Positions 33,701 through 35,879 of a DNA stretch of 64,000 nt are shown piece by piece (position 1 is the stretch's first letter; every line of letters starts with the position of its first letter). The stretch is taken from positions 16,621,374 through 16,685,373 of the forward strand of contig OZ024827.1 of NCBI GenBank assembly GCA_964016985.1. The letters run 5' to 3'. Under the pieces are notes generated by a model. The model saw nothing but the letters and a program-made list of their open reading frames with translations, was not told where the DNA came from and did not search any database. This stretch comes from Anodontia alba. Its lineage: Eukaryota; Mollusca; Bivalvia; Lucinida; Lucinidae. The position numbers and the translations under genes were made by a program.

Positions 33701-34659
33701 TGCAGACTTTATCAGTCGTGATCTCTTGTTATTGTAGATTGAAGAAAGGGAGAAAGCTCGTCAGAACAGGGTGGAAGAGAGGCTAAAAAGACTGGCTGCT
33801 ATGGACATGAATGATGAAAATCCTATGAAAGATAAGAGACGAATGAGTGACCCGCAAGTAAGGCTTGATTTCAATTAGATTACAATTAGTAGATAAAATA
33901 TTTTAATACATAATTTTTTCCCCAACATTTAGATCATAATTTAAGTAAATCTGTACCTATCTTTATAACTTTACACCAGATGTTGGTCCAGATGAGCAGA
34001 ATGTTAAGATTTTTATGCCAGATGGGCATACTGCTTTGGGCTTGTCTGTTCATCTGTACGTCACGCTTTTCTTGTAAGCAAAATATCTAAGGAACCACTA
34101 AGTTAGGCTCATGAAATTTTGTGAGCAGTTAGGAACCAATGTATAGATGACCTGATTAAATTCTGGTGAAATTACTTTTGTCAGAATTATAAAAACACAT
34201 GATTTGGGTATTTAGAAGAACTTCAAGGTGAGGTGCTTCTAATGAGTACCCACAACATCGGTTTTCTTGGAGAATTTTTTTGCCCTGTGCCATTCGAAGA
34301 ATGGTGGAAAGGGCATATAGTATTACCCCTGTTTGTCCGTCCGTCTCCATCCGCATCCGGCCTTAGCAATATGAGTTTAATTTTTTCAGGCGGGGGCTTC
34401 CATGTCCTTTGGACTCATTTCTAGTTTTTCTGTGAATACTCCTCTTATCTAGAGCTCTGCCTCATTTTAGGAAGACAGAAGTAAAGATAAAGCTGGTCCA
34501 CCAAAAAGAGAAAGGTCATCAGAAAGAGCAAGACGAGCGTCAAATGAGAGACCAAGACGGACCTCTGATGAAAGACCAAGACGGGAATCAGATGAAAGAC
34601 CGAGACAGCGGGCAGAAGGAAGAAGAGATTCTAGAAGCCGGAGTGGAAGAAGAAGATGA
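693..34659 (+). CDS. ACIN1: Acinus gene, ten visible exons, 5' partial
   Basis: Ten segments (693-768, 6749-6936, 14985-15128, 19620-19815, 28337-28578, 30528-30635, 31623-31962, 32640-32740, 33738-33857, 34471-34659) are each bounded by AG and GT, have compatible phases and join to 567 codons plus a TGA stop. In family knowledge, acinus is a nuclear RNA-binding scaffold of the ASAP complex (with RNPS1 and SAP18) that joins the exon junction complex and affects splicing; it was named for a role in apoptotic chromatin condensation. Order seen: acidic and basic low-complexity stretches with KRKWGS, an RRM split over two exons, a Lys/Glu-rich helical stretch, the RSB motif ([20 protein letters not shown]) and an RS-like tail. 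The SAP domain expected at the N-terminus is not in the window, so the gene starts upstream. Introns reach 8.5 kb and are repeat-filled. Identity is strong; exact splice sites are inferred. Confidence 0.9.
769..1069. other. Intron sequence, nothing recognised
   Basis: AT-rich start of the 6-kb ACIN1 intron between the donor at 769 and the first dispersed repeat at 1070. No open frame, palindrome or tandem repeat stands out. Confidence 0.6.
1070..1845. repeat. AGCTCACCTGAGC repeat, copy 1
   Basis: Begins with a hairpin (AGCTCACCTGAGCAC / GTGCT..AGGTGAGCT) and contains about four degenerate tandem units of 150-180 bp. Each unit carries AAGATGGCCGCCAT, GAAAATC..TTTTTCGCTTCTTC and GACTTGAAACTTGGTAGGAAGCATC-like segments. 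It ends GGCCTTGGCCCTCTTGTTTT. The same order of segments recurs at 15178-18213. I know this arrangement as a common dispersed repeat in molluscs; no coding capacity is seen. Confidence 0.7.
1846..2078. repeat. Dispersed repeat following copy 1
   Basis: Starts GAGCTCGCCTGT and continues to GTTCATGACC. A related segment (AGCACACCTGTACGAAAGTACAGG, then ggttaaagttttt) stands in the same place after the second AGCTCACCTGAGC copy, at 18255-18359 and 18572-18760. The two neighbouring repeats therefore recur as a pair. Confidence 0.45.
2079..2280. repeat. TGTAATC/GATTACA low-complexity tract
   Basis: About 200 bp made of GTAAT, TAATC and their complements, with TAATCGATTA palindromes and ATCATGATTACATG. 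It is low complexity without a fixed period. Such TAATCGATTA tracts resemble paired homeodomain half-sites, but no function can be claimed from sequence. Confidence 0.7.
2763..6600. repeat. Two-unit higher-order satellite array
   Basis: Two levels of repetition. Monomer alpha (about 168-177 bp, CTTGCATGAAACATCTCCC ... ATGTCGAAGTTCGACAT) occurs at about 2763, 2931, 3108 and again at about 4908 and 5085, with partial copies near 3285 and 5263. Monomer beta (about 146 bp, GTGACCTTGACCTATAT ... CCTTGCATAGTGCTTCTCC) repeats about eight times at 3300-4395 and eight times at 5290-6370. The blocks close with a shared 200-bp tail ending GGAATTCTTGT. The larger unit 2896-4877 is thus duplicated as 4878-6600. 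Open frames here are artefacts of the repeat. Confidence 0.9.
4411..4654 (+). mobile_element. tRNA-derived SINE, copy 1, with TSD
   Basis: tRNA-like head (GCCCCCGTAGCCTAGTGGAT, A-box; GTGGTTCGAGCCTC, B-box), a middle with TCTCCGGGTTCTCCGG, and a 3' end GGGCCGTAAAACCC followed by A(20). A 14-bp target-site duplication TCATGGGCTGTATG lies at 4397-4410 and 4655-4668. The second satellite unit has the uninterrupted site at about 6369-6382. The middle resembles the conserved core of widespread metazoan SINEs (possibly the MetaSINE group; from memory). Confidence 0.88.
6749..6936 (+). CDS. ACIN1: ACIN1 exon: KRKWGS region
   Basis: The acceptor is a T-rich CATTTAG and the donor is AAG|GTTAGT. Length 188 nt plus the carried base gives 63 codons ending in phase 0. 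The peptide is Ser/Glu/Lys-rich and contains [12 protein letters not shown], a basic stretch typical of the middle of acinus and a plausible nuclear localisation signal. It ends ISTDSLK, which runs straight into GLIPDIKP of the next exon, as acinus proteins do. Confidence 0.85.
6965..7226. mobile_element. GTTGTTCAAAGC hairpin MITE (family A), old copy
   Basis: Degenerate copy: CTCAGTTGTTCAAAC at one end and TCTGAACAATTCGACC at the other, around a central palindrome (AAAATGTGAGTAG..TTTGCAAAGCTACTCACAATTTT). Better copies are at 30155, 41849 and 47910. Confidence 0.6.
7255..7350. repeat. TTTCATGCAAATTG hairpin MITE (family B), half copy
   Basis: One arm: AATTTGTATGAAATGTCAA followed by CTGTTTTCTGGGAAAAATAA. 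The complementary arm is mostly missing. Confidence 0.5.
7425..7507. repeat. Hairpin MITE (family C) split by the PIN element
   Basis: ATGAAAACATACTTTGTGGATATTCATT is followed by GCAGAAATAAGGA, like the arms of the family-C hairpin (consensus AAAACATATGTTGTGGGTACTCATT ... GAGAAATAAG). Its expected far end, CTTATCTGGAGCTATGA, sits on the other side of the 6.8-kb element at 14367-14383, so the element landed in this MITE. Confidence 0.5.
8302..9021 (-). pseudogene. PIN element protein, C-terminal PIN half and CXC
   Basis: [17 protein letters not shown], an in-frame TAA near 8967, then [58 protein letters not shown], a long helical stretch, and a C-terminus with eleven cysteines ([33 protein letters not shown]). 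[12 protein letters not shown] stands where FEN1-like nucleases have their G-C/S-D-Y helix-turn. The end resembles a tesmin/TSO1 CXC zinc module. The stop at 8302 appears genuine because the CXC motif is at the end in related proteins I recall. Confidence 0.72.
9035..9340 (+). mobile_element. tRNA-derived SINE inside the PIN element
   Basis: A-box TGGCTCAGTTGG (9047-9058), B-box GGTTCAACCCC (9092-9102), a body with GATTGATCATGAAATATTTT and TCAAGAAGGGCAGTTGTCAG, and the tail CCGTAAAACCTCAACACAAA. The target-site duplication ATCAACAGTGCGA is at 9022-9034 and 9341-9353. It separates codons RTVD and TDVVV of the PIN-like domain. Related copies: 14594-14910 and, reversed and older, 45900-46092. 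Confidence 0.92.
9354..10103 (-). pseudogene. PIN element protein, first PIN-like half
   Basis: [33 protein letters not shown] (then a lost base), a TGA near 9880, [49 protein letters not shown], a frameshift near 9590, and [20 protein letters not shown], ending MIVRTVD at the SINE. The EEADTR helix followed by [10 protein letters not shown] reproduces the order of acidic residues in the FEN1/XPG branch of PIN-like nucleases (E-A-E..., then D-x-D). This assignment is my reading of motif order, not a profile match. Confidence 0.68.
10110..11111 (-). pseudogene. PIN element protein, central region
   Basis: Longest intact piece: [80 protein letters not shown], and the hallmark [20 protein letters not shown] followed by [16 protein letters not shown]. 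The H-x-H-E-Q-N-N motif could be catalytic or metal-binding, but I know no assigned activity. The frame ends at an in-frame TGA (near 10110), after which the protein clearly continues ([20 protein letters not shown]). Confidence 0.72.
11105..12084 (-). pseudogene. PIN element protein, second part
   Basis: Continues as [20 protein letters not shown] ... [16 protein letters not shown], shifts frame near 11915, then [20 protein letters not shown] ... [40 protein letters not shown] and [15 protein letters not shown]. Near 11185 a missing base shifts the frame again ([22 protein letters not shown]). The conserved [24 protein letters not shown] block is the family signature; I do not know its role. 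Confidence 0.7.
12072..13178 (-). pseudogene. PIN element protein, N-terminal zinc modules
   Basis: Starts [20 protein letters not shown]. Two probable zinc-binding modules follow: CIIC (residues about 33-36) paired with [14 protein letters not shown], and CLFC (about 154-157) paired with [18 protein letters not shown]. The frame ends artificially near 12115. The sequence that should follow ([20 protein letters not shown]) continues in another frame, so this is a broken gene rather than a complete 368-residue protein. I recall this CxxC..WHKSC..FN.TKL start from uncharacterised proteins of corals and molluscs. Function is unknown; DNA binding is an inference. Confidence 0.75.
13179..13789. 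other. 5' leader of the PIN element
   Basis: Between the start codon of the element's protein (13178, minus strand) and its right TIR. It holds a piece resembling TACATTAAAGAGACGTTGCC..CATTTCTGGAGCAACGTCTCCAAAGAGAC (13396-13670), a hairpin made of CAACGTCTC/GAGACGTTG. No other gene is seen; a promoter should lie here. Confidence 0.4.
14594..14910 (+). mobile_element. tRNA-derived SINE, second copy of the 9035 family
   Basis: GGTGGCTCAGTCAGATG (A-box) and GGGTTCAATCCCTG (B-box), then the same body as the copy at 9035, with a short internal duplication (GGCAACATTCCTCCTTG and GGCAACATTTCTCCTTG, about 14670 and 14711). The tail is GTAAAACCTCAACTCAATC. It is more diverged than the 9035 copy. Flanks CTTGGGTA and CTTGGTGTA may be a decayed target duplication. 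Confidence 0.82.
14985..15128 (+). CDS. ACIN1: ACIN1 exon: LIPDIKP acidic region
   Basis: The acceptor is TTTTTTCAG ending at 14984; the donor is CAG|GTTGTA. The exon has 48 whole codons, phase 0 at both ends: [20 protein letters not shown], then an acidic run with DYEDDEE. Together with the previous exon it reproduces the SLK-LIP-IKP join expected for the family. It lies just downstream of a SINE copy at 14594-14910. Confidence 0.85.
15731..16108 (-). CDS. Mariner transposase, exon 3: catalytic Asp 2 and 3
   Basis: Acceptor TTTTTCAG|GTT at 16109-16110; 125 codons and a [23 protein letters not shown] leads to [10 protein letters not shown] (second Asp, about residue 255) and [14 protein letters not shown] (third Asp, about residue 290), with exactly 34 residues between them: DD34D. 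No stop or frameshift is seen, so the transposase could be active. The intron before it (16109-16213) is 105 bp. Confidence 0.9.
   Translation of the reverse strand, partial: VLRHDLVSALKKKRPGLPMDYFLLHQDNASPHTAESTGLEINLIGFGTVSHPLYSPDLAPMDFSVFPTIKKQLKRRKFKSLSGFRVAVKTIVSQFDEQWYENMFDQWVQRHRRCILHRGDYFEKK
16214..16549 (-). CDS. Mariner transposase, exon 2: first catalytic Asp
   Basis: 112 codons, phase 0 at both ends, acceptor TTTCAG|GTG and donor AAG|GTAAAT. It starts [20 protein letters not shown], corresponding to the WVPH.L block of mariners, and carries [15 protein letters not shown] with the first catalytic Asp (residue about 160 of the joined protein). It ends [16 protein letters not shown]. 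The 245-nt intron before it (16550-16794) has good splice borders. Confidence 0.9.
16795..17142 (-). CDS. Mariner transposase, exon 1: DNA-binding domains
   Basis: 116 codons, from ATG at 17142 ([20 protein letters not shown]) to LKMSK. It holds both helix-turn-helix motifs that bind the inverted repeats: a Mos1-type HTH ([26 protein letters not shown]) and a second one after the GRGRKPK linker ([20 protein letters not shown]). The donor is AAG|GTATTC at 16794. Joined to exons 2 and 3 it gives 353 residues, against about 345 for Mos1. Confidence 0.9.
17629..17875 (+). mobile_element. tRNA-derived SINE, copy 2, with TSD
   Basis: Same element as at 4411-4654, differing at a few bases (GAGTTGACTC for GAGTTGGACTC; CTGGCTCGGGTCATATG), with A(26). 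The target-site duplication ATTGTCTTAAA is at 17616-17626 and 17876-17886. It interrupts the second AGCTCACCTGAGC repeat. The head is tRNA-like but fused to a SINE body, so it is not a tRNA gene. Confidence 0.88.
18255..18760. repeat. Dispersed repeat split by a TTAA MITE
   Basis: AGCACACCTGTACGAAAGTACAGG at the start is a hairpin. The repeat resumes after the MITE at 18572 and includes CCTTGAGGTCAAGGTCACAG and ggttaaagtttttagagg. Related to 1846-2078. Confidence 0.45.
18360..18571 (+). mobile_element. TTAA hairpin MITE, type P1
   Basis: TTAA followed by CCCTTGTCATGCTGAA at one end; GTTCAGCAGGACCAGGATTAA at the other. The centre is a 60-bp palindrome GCAAACTGCAGATCCAGATC..GATCTGGATCTACACTGTTTGC. 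TTAA duplications and CCCTT ends suggest mobilisation by a piggyBac-type transposase (inference). Confidence 0.75.
19122..19262. mobile_element. Hairpin MITE, family C
   Basis: Near-perfect inverted repeat: AAAACATATGTTGTGGGTAC..CATTAGAAGCACCTC and its complement meet at a 3-bp centre near 19203. The outer ends (CCAGATAAGAGGG) match other copies. Each arm is about 60 bp. Confidence 0.8.
19262..19484. mobile_element. CACAACCTCTTTATA MITE (family K)
   Basis: Inverted ends ACACCACAACCTCTTTATA and TATAAAGAGGTTGTAGTGT enclose a central palindrome TTGAAAAATGACCATTTATGGTCATTTTTCAA. A second copy is at 28605-29055. Confidence 0.75.
19540..19590. repeat. Half of a family-C hairpin, 5' of an exon
   Basis: CTCCATAAAACATGTTGTGGGTACTCATCA only; the complementary arm is missing. 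It ends close to the branch-point region of the ACIN1 intron before 19620. Confidence 0.5.
19620..19815 (+). CDS. ACIN1: ACIN1 exon: Glu/Lys-rich region
   Basis: The acceptor is TTTGCAG (19613-19619); the donor is AAAG|GTGAATATT. The 196 nt give 65 codons plus one base. The peptide starts [20 protein letters not shown] and becomes strongly charged ([16 protein letters not shown]), then [12 protein letters not shown]. The Ser-Pro/Ser-Ser-Asp-Asp stretch looks like casein-kinase and proline-directed phosphorylation sites (inference). Half of a hairpin MITE ends about 40 bp before the exon. Confidence 0.85.
19880..20010. mobile_element. Hairpin MITE, family C, diverged
   Basis: GACAAAAACATGTGTTGTGG..GAAGTGCCTC against CACAACGTATGTTTTTATCG. 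The arms are shorter and more diverged than at 19122. Confidence 0.6.
20020..20262 (+). mobile_element. SINE-like element with CT-rich middle
   Basis: The 3' end ATGACCCTCAAGGGTTGAC..CGTTAAACCCCAACACAATC ends in (AATC)n. The tail is of the same kind as the SINE tails at 9330 and 14890. The middle (20096-20205) is an almost pure pyrimidine tract. No clear tRNA head is seen, so it is truncated or another family. A related tail is at about 28248. Confidence 0.5.
20388..21042 (+). mobile_element. TTAA hairpin MITE, type P2, with internal insertion
   Basis: The left end TTAACCCTTTCATCCCCAAG is at 20388. The right half (AACCATGGTTCCAAATAGGG, then palindrome CAATGTAGATCCTGATGAGA / complement, then GGCTGAAAGTGTTAAAG) resumes at about 20885. 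About 450 bp of another repeat (20435-20885) splits it. Confidence 0.65.
20435..20885. repeat. CCCCCCGCAGACTTTTTTGTTG repeat
   Basis: ATACCCCCCGCAGAC, GTCTGTCTGTCCGTC, a piece duplicated as TTTGTGTGCACACTGTC (20680) and TTTGTGTGCACACTATC (20852), and GTTATTGCCCTTTG. Similar text occurs at 60140-60790 on the other strand. Its open frames are GTCT-repeat artefacts. Confidence 0.5.
21875..22058. repeat. CCAGTCA minisatellite
   Basis: About 17 copies of (C)CAGTCA(a/t/c) in mixed spacing (CACCAGTCACCAGTCAACCAGG...), with a rough 20-bp super-period. It lies within the TTAA element. Confidence 0.85.
22095..22990. repeat. Degenerate CCGG-stem repeat array
   Basis: About nine units of 45-80 bp, each running CACCGGGCA-(20-30 bp, often AGT..GTAGAATA)-GTGTCCGGTCATT. 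The best unit pairs ACCGGACA (22100) with CCGGT (22130); others are at 22181, 22253, 22314, 22430, 22755, 22856 and 22905. A stray unit start is at 25496 (TTTCCGGGCAGTAA). Stems and loops vary, so the array is old or under loose constraint. Confidence 0.55.
22991..26650. other. AT-rich interior of the TTAA element
   Basis: 3.6 kb without recognisable gene, RNA or strong repeat. It has scattered degenerate motifs TTATCTCTTT-ATTCGCTA-AAAG (22690, 22803, 23217, 23519) and GGTTATT-AATGA. Short open frames (24006-24200, 25957-26169) look like chance. Confidence 0.55.
26683..26712 (+). repeat. G-rich tract
   Basis: AGAGGGGGAGGGGGGGTGGG followed by further G residues, preceded by an A/G-rich stretch and followed by CCAATGTTAGG. 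It resembles a retroviral-type polypurine tract before TG, but no matching long terminal repeat is found. Confidence 0.8.
26944..27049. repeat. Inverted flank-to-flank junction copy
   Basis: AGCACATTATCTATAGG-TTAA, a 60-bp spacer, then TTAA-CCTATA. The complement of the spacer equals the sequence just outside the element's right end (27271-27316) joined to that just outside its left end (21175-21194), overlapping at ATTTT. Confidence 0.7.
27310..27925. repeat. Family-B hairpin pieces, three copies
   Basis: Partial arms at 27310-27420 and 27590-27730 (CAGCAGATGACAAACTGATA, TTTCTTATTTCCCACAGAAA) and a fuller hairpin at 27770-27925: GACATGTCATGCAAATTGTC..GACAATTTGCATGAAGTGA. Probably tandem or nested insertions in the ACIN1 intron. 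Confidence 0.6.
28140..28300. repeat. GATCAGACTG..CTTCACTGTC dispersed repeat
   Basis: Contains GTGAAGGCTCTGATTAG, CAGTCTGATCATGGCCTTCA, GAAGACACACATTCTCATGG and a SINE-like tail (GACCCTCATTGGTTGG..GTTAAACATGAAC). Similar blocks at 52775-52940, 55820-55925 and 61090-61300. It runs to within 40 bp of the RRM exon. Confidence 0.55.
28337..28578 (+). CDS. ACIN1: ACIN1 exon: first part of the RRM
   Basis: The acceptor is TTTTTTACAACAG ending at 28336; the donor is ACG|GTATGT. The carried G plus AT gives Asp, then [18 protein letters not shown], a Pro/Ser-rich piece ([13 protein letters not shown]), and the first half of the RNA-recognition motif: [20 protein letters not shown] (RNP2-like) through [13 protein letters not shown] (start of a degenerate RNP1). 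The FTL-QLKELL-RTG and KSHCFV signatures are specific to acinus. The reading upstream of this acceptor is a chance extension into the intron. Confidence 0.93.
28605..29055. mobile_element. Family-K MITE with nested hairpin
   Basis: Ends ACACCATAACCACTTTTA and TGTACAGAGTTCCTTGTG; palindrome AAAAATGACCATAAATGGTC near 28915. A second inverted repeat, TCAAACCTGTCATAAAGG .. GCTTAACACAGGTTTGA (28739-28908), is inserted in it. Confidence 0.62.
29110..29420. repeat. CATATGACATAAT inverted repeat
   Basis: CATTATGTCATATGAGAAC at 29119 and CTTGCATATGACATAATAAT at 29193 frame a TCTGATCAGGCTC segment. The rest of the stretch has no recognised feature. Confidence 0.4.
29688..29940. mobile_element. Hairpin MITE, family C, with arm duplication
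   Basis: The left arm is present twice (CTCCATAAAAACATATGTTA and CTCCATAAAAACTTGTTGTG); the right arm once (CAACATGTTTTTATGGAGAA). Outer ends are TATTAAGGAGGAGTATT and AGGTACTCCTTAACA. Confidence 0.72.
30155..30412. mobile_element. Hairpin MITE, family A
   Basis: GGGCCTGGTTGTTCAAAGCA and TTTGAACAACTGGGCCC ends; centre AAAATGTGAGTAGCTTTTGC-ACT-GCAAAAGCTACTCACATTTT. Almost the whole 250 bp is one inverted repeat. Confidence 0.85.
30528..30635 (+). CDS. ACIN1: ACIN1 exon: end of the RRM
   Basis: The acceptor is TATTTTAACAG; the donor is CAG|GTAGGG. The exon has 36 codons, phase 0 at both ends: [20 protein letters not shown], then [16 protein letters not shown]. It completes the RRM begun at 28337, so the domain is cut by a 1.95-kb intron between RNP1 residues HCFVT and Y. 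A GCAGATGAGCA minisatellite starts right after the donor. Confidence 0.93.
30650..30945. repeat. CTGCAGATGAGCA minisatellite
   Basis: About 14 degenerate copies of a unit near 21 bp (GCAACACTGCAGATGA), beginning 15 bp after the RRM exon donor. The minus-strand frame rich in Ser/Val/Leu/Cys here is a product of the repeat. Confidence 0.8.
31040..31220. mobile_element. Hairpin MITE, family B
   Basis: CAGCAGATGACAAATTGATA, TTTCTCATGAAATAGGGTTTG and ATGTTTCATGCACATTGTTT; the second arm is eroded. Confidence 0.6.
31372..31580. mobile_element. Hairpin MITE, family A
   Basis: GGGCCCAGTTGTTCAAAGCA and AGTTTTGAACAACTGGGCC ends; AAAAATGTGAGTAGCAAAAA near the middle. It ends 45 bp before the ACIN1 exon at 31623, so it supplies part of that intron's 3' end. 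Confidence 0.82.
31623..31962 (+). CDS. ACIN1: ACIN1 exon: long charged helix, RS start
   Basis: The 340-nt exon opens with [20 protein letters not shown] and runs into a long Lys/Arg/Glu repeat predicted to be a single charged helix, then [19 protein letters not shown] and an Arg-Ser tract ([18 protein letters not shown]). EWDR-K is a family signature just before the RSB region. The acceptor (CATAAG|AAAG) has a weak pyrimidine tract, but phase 0 forces it. The donor is AAAG|GTATGT. A long open frame on the minus strand here is only the mirror of the low-complexity coding sequence. Confidence 0.88.
32005..32220 (+). mobile_element. Hairpin MITE, type P2
   Basis: CCCCTGAGTTTCTGAAATGG, GGACACATCCATTGTTG and GGGGTTTCAGTCAAAAA, then GCAAACAGTGCAGATCCTGA / TCTGGATCTGCACTGTTTGC. 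The left TTAA end is eroded. Confidence 0.7.
32460..32600. mobile_element. Hairpin MITE, family C
   Basis: CACAAAAACATACTGTGGGT..GAAGTGCCTC against GCACTTCAAATGAGTACCTA..TTTTTATGGAGAA. It ends about 40 bp before the RSB exon. Confidence 0.7.
32640..32740 (+). CDS. ACIN1: ACIN1 exon: RSB motif (ASAP complex)
   Basis: The acceptor is TTTTCTTTTACAG; the donor is CAG|GTTAGT. The peptide is [20 protein letters not shown] followed by [14 protein letters not shown]. This is the RNPS1-SAP18-binding motif, the most conserved part of acinus: in known ASAP structures this segment holds the RNPS1 RRM and the SAP18 ubiquitin-like fold together. All the hydrophobic positions of the motif (LLDDLF, IYWLPL) are present, so ASAP assembly is probably intact. 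Confidence 0.95.
32747..33038 (+). mobile_element. TTAA hairpin MITE, type P2, with SINE tail inside
   Basis: TTAAACCTTCCATGCCTAAG ... GGCTGAAAGTGTTAAC. The centre is CAGTAGTGTAGCTCCTGATG / CATCTGCATCTACACTGTTT. A 55-bp SINE 3' fragment (32858-32912, CTCGACATGACCCCATTGG..GTAAAACCTTAACACGAAC) is inserted. Confidence 0.7.
33520..33680. mobile_element. Hairpin MITE, family B
   Basis: TTTCCAGAAAACCGGATTTG, CATTTCATGCAAATTGTTGC and its complement ACAGTTTGTATGAAATGTCA, CCTGTTTTCTGGGAAAAAAT, then TCATCTGCTGAAAATTTTAC. Confidence 0.8.
33738..33857 (+). CDS. ACIN1: ACIN1 exon: basic helix after RSB
   Basis: Forty codons in phase 0: [20 protein letters not shown], then [20 protein letters not shown]. 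The acceptor is TTGTTATTGTAG; the donor is CAA|GTAAGG. It continues the Glu/Arg helix that follows the RSB motif in other acinus proteins. No separate domain is seen. Confidence 0.88.
34180..34290. repeat. Family-C hairpin fragment
   Basis: AAAACACATGATTTGGGTAT..GAAGAACTTC against GGTGCTTCTAATGAGTACCC..CAACATCGGTTTTC. Further on (34321-34350) is a CCGTCCGTCTCCATCCGCA tract. Confidence 0.5.
34471..34659 (+). CDS. ACIN1: ACIN1 terminal exon: RPR-RS tail and stop
   Basis: The acceptor is CTCATTTTAG; the frame is open to TGA at 34657-34659. The tail has three imperfect copies of SDERPRRx (near 34550, 34570 and 34595) and ends [11 protein letters not shown], an RS-like C-terminus usual for acinus and likely phosphorylated by SR kinases (inference). 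A TTAA-flanked MITE begins four bases after the stop, so the 3' UTR is built largely from a mobile element. Confidence 0.9.
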   Translation, partial: EDRSKDKAGPPKRERSSERARRASNERPRRTSDERPRRESDERPRQRAEGRRDSRSRSGRRR

Positions 34660-34662
34660 GAT

Positions 34663-34874
34663 TTAAACCTTTCACCCCAAAGTTTCTGACTTTGACTCTT
34701 CCATTTCTGAATTTGGACACATCCATTGTTACAAATAGGGGTTTCAGTCAAAAATCAATAGCAGAATGGCAAACATTGTAGATCCTGATGAGACGGCTTG
34801 TAATAAGCCATCTCATCTGGATCTGCACTGTTTGCAAAGGTATTTATATTGGTCTGTAGGGATGAAAGGGTTAA
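34663..34874 (+). mobile_element. TTAA hairpin MITE, type P2, in the ACIN1 3' UTR
   Basis: TTAAACCTTTCACCCCAAAG at the left and GGGATGAAAGGGTTAA at the right, with palindrome GGCAAACATTGTAGATCCTG / CTGGATCTGCACTGTTTGC. It starts 4 bp after the ACIN1 stop codon. Confidence 0.82.
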
Positions 34875-34944
34875 AGAAAACCTAGAAAATTCGTAGAATT
34901 ATTGCAGGGAACGATTCATAGCTCAAGATTAGATGGGTATCCCA

Positions 34945-35080
34945 ATACCTATTTTTCTTATTTCGTCACAAAAACTTAGGTTGTGAATATTCATTAGAGG
35001 TGATTAGTGAGGTGCTTTTAATGAGTACTCACAGATATGTTTTTGTAGAGAAATAGAAAAAAAATATCAATACTTCCAGG
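34945..35080. mobile_element. Hairpin MITE, family C
   Basis: CACAAAAACTTAGGTTGTGA..CATTAGAGGTG against GAGGTGCTTTTAATGAGTAC..ATATGTTTTTGTAGAG. Diverged arms. Confidence 0.65.
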
Positions 35081-35176
35081 TTGGAAATTGGTATGTATGG
35101 AATCCTTTTGAGGGGTAGCAGGGGAGGATGAGGGTGGAAACATAGCAGAATACGGTTCACAGCTTTAATGCTCTTG

Positions 35177-35182
35177 AATAAA
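35177..35182 (+). terminator. Candidate ACIN1 polyadenylation signal
   Basis: AATAAA followed at once by AATAAA-like sequence, about 520 bp after the ACIN1 stop. It is the first good hexamer I see on the plus strand after the stop. If used, the 3' UTR would contain the MITE at 34663-34874 and the hairpin at 34945-35080. No transcript evidence was available. Confidence 0.35.
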
Positions 35183-35439
35183 ATAAATTTCAGAAATTTA
35201 GTAAAGGGAAGCATCATATTAACCTTAAAGTCGAACAGCCATGGCTGAGCAATCTGACAGCCATGGCGGAGTAGTCTGCACAAATTTGATTAGGGCTATA
35301 CTGTCTATTGATACATTCTATGAAAGTGAAGGCTCTTTTCATACTGTGCAGATGATATATCGGAAAATTCCCTTTCACTTGATGTATCTAACTTTCCTGT
35401 TTTAGAAACTCAAGTGAGTATTTAAGCTACTCAAGTTTT

Positions 35440-35620
35440 CTTTAGCATCTTCTGGGCAAATTTAACATTCATCAAATGACAAATTAATGATAATTTTCTA
35501 ATTTTTCCTAAAATATGGGAGTTTGTCATTTTGTGCAGATTTATCCTTAGGGAAATCCAATTGTCTGGCAAAATGTCAGCTGAAATATTTTACAGCATGC
35601 TAAGCCTTAATTGTTTACAG
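35440..35620. mobile_element. Hairpin MITE, family B, diverged
   Basis: AACATTCATCAAATGACAAA, TTTTCTAATTTTTCCTAAAA, then AAAATGTCAGCTGAAATATT..CAGCATGCTAAG. The central arms are eroded. Confidence 0.5.
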
Positions 35621-35661
35621 CAGATCTCCTTATTGTACTTGCCCTAAAACATTTGAATACT

Positions 35662-35879
35662 TGGGCCCAGTTTTTCAAAGCATTGTTAGCTTAACGAGAT
35701 CTTCAATGACAAACTTGTTAACATTTGTAGCTAAGGTATTTTCAAATACATTGATATTTTTTTCCTGTAAAAATGTGAGTAGCTTTTGCAATGCAAAAGC
35801 CCCTCACATTTTTTTAGCAAAAAGTATCAATATTTCAAGATAGAAATAGTTAACAACTTCATTAAGTTTTGAACAACTC
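35662..35879. mobile_element. Family-A hairpin MITE, cut by the LINE
   Basis: GGGCCCAGTTTTTCAAAGCA at 35663, centre AAAAATGTGAGTAGCTTTTG-CAAT-GCAAAAGCCCCTCACATTTT, and AAGTTTTGAACAACTC up to the LINE. The missing last bases (CGGCC) follow the LINE at 39185. Confidence 0.82.
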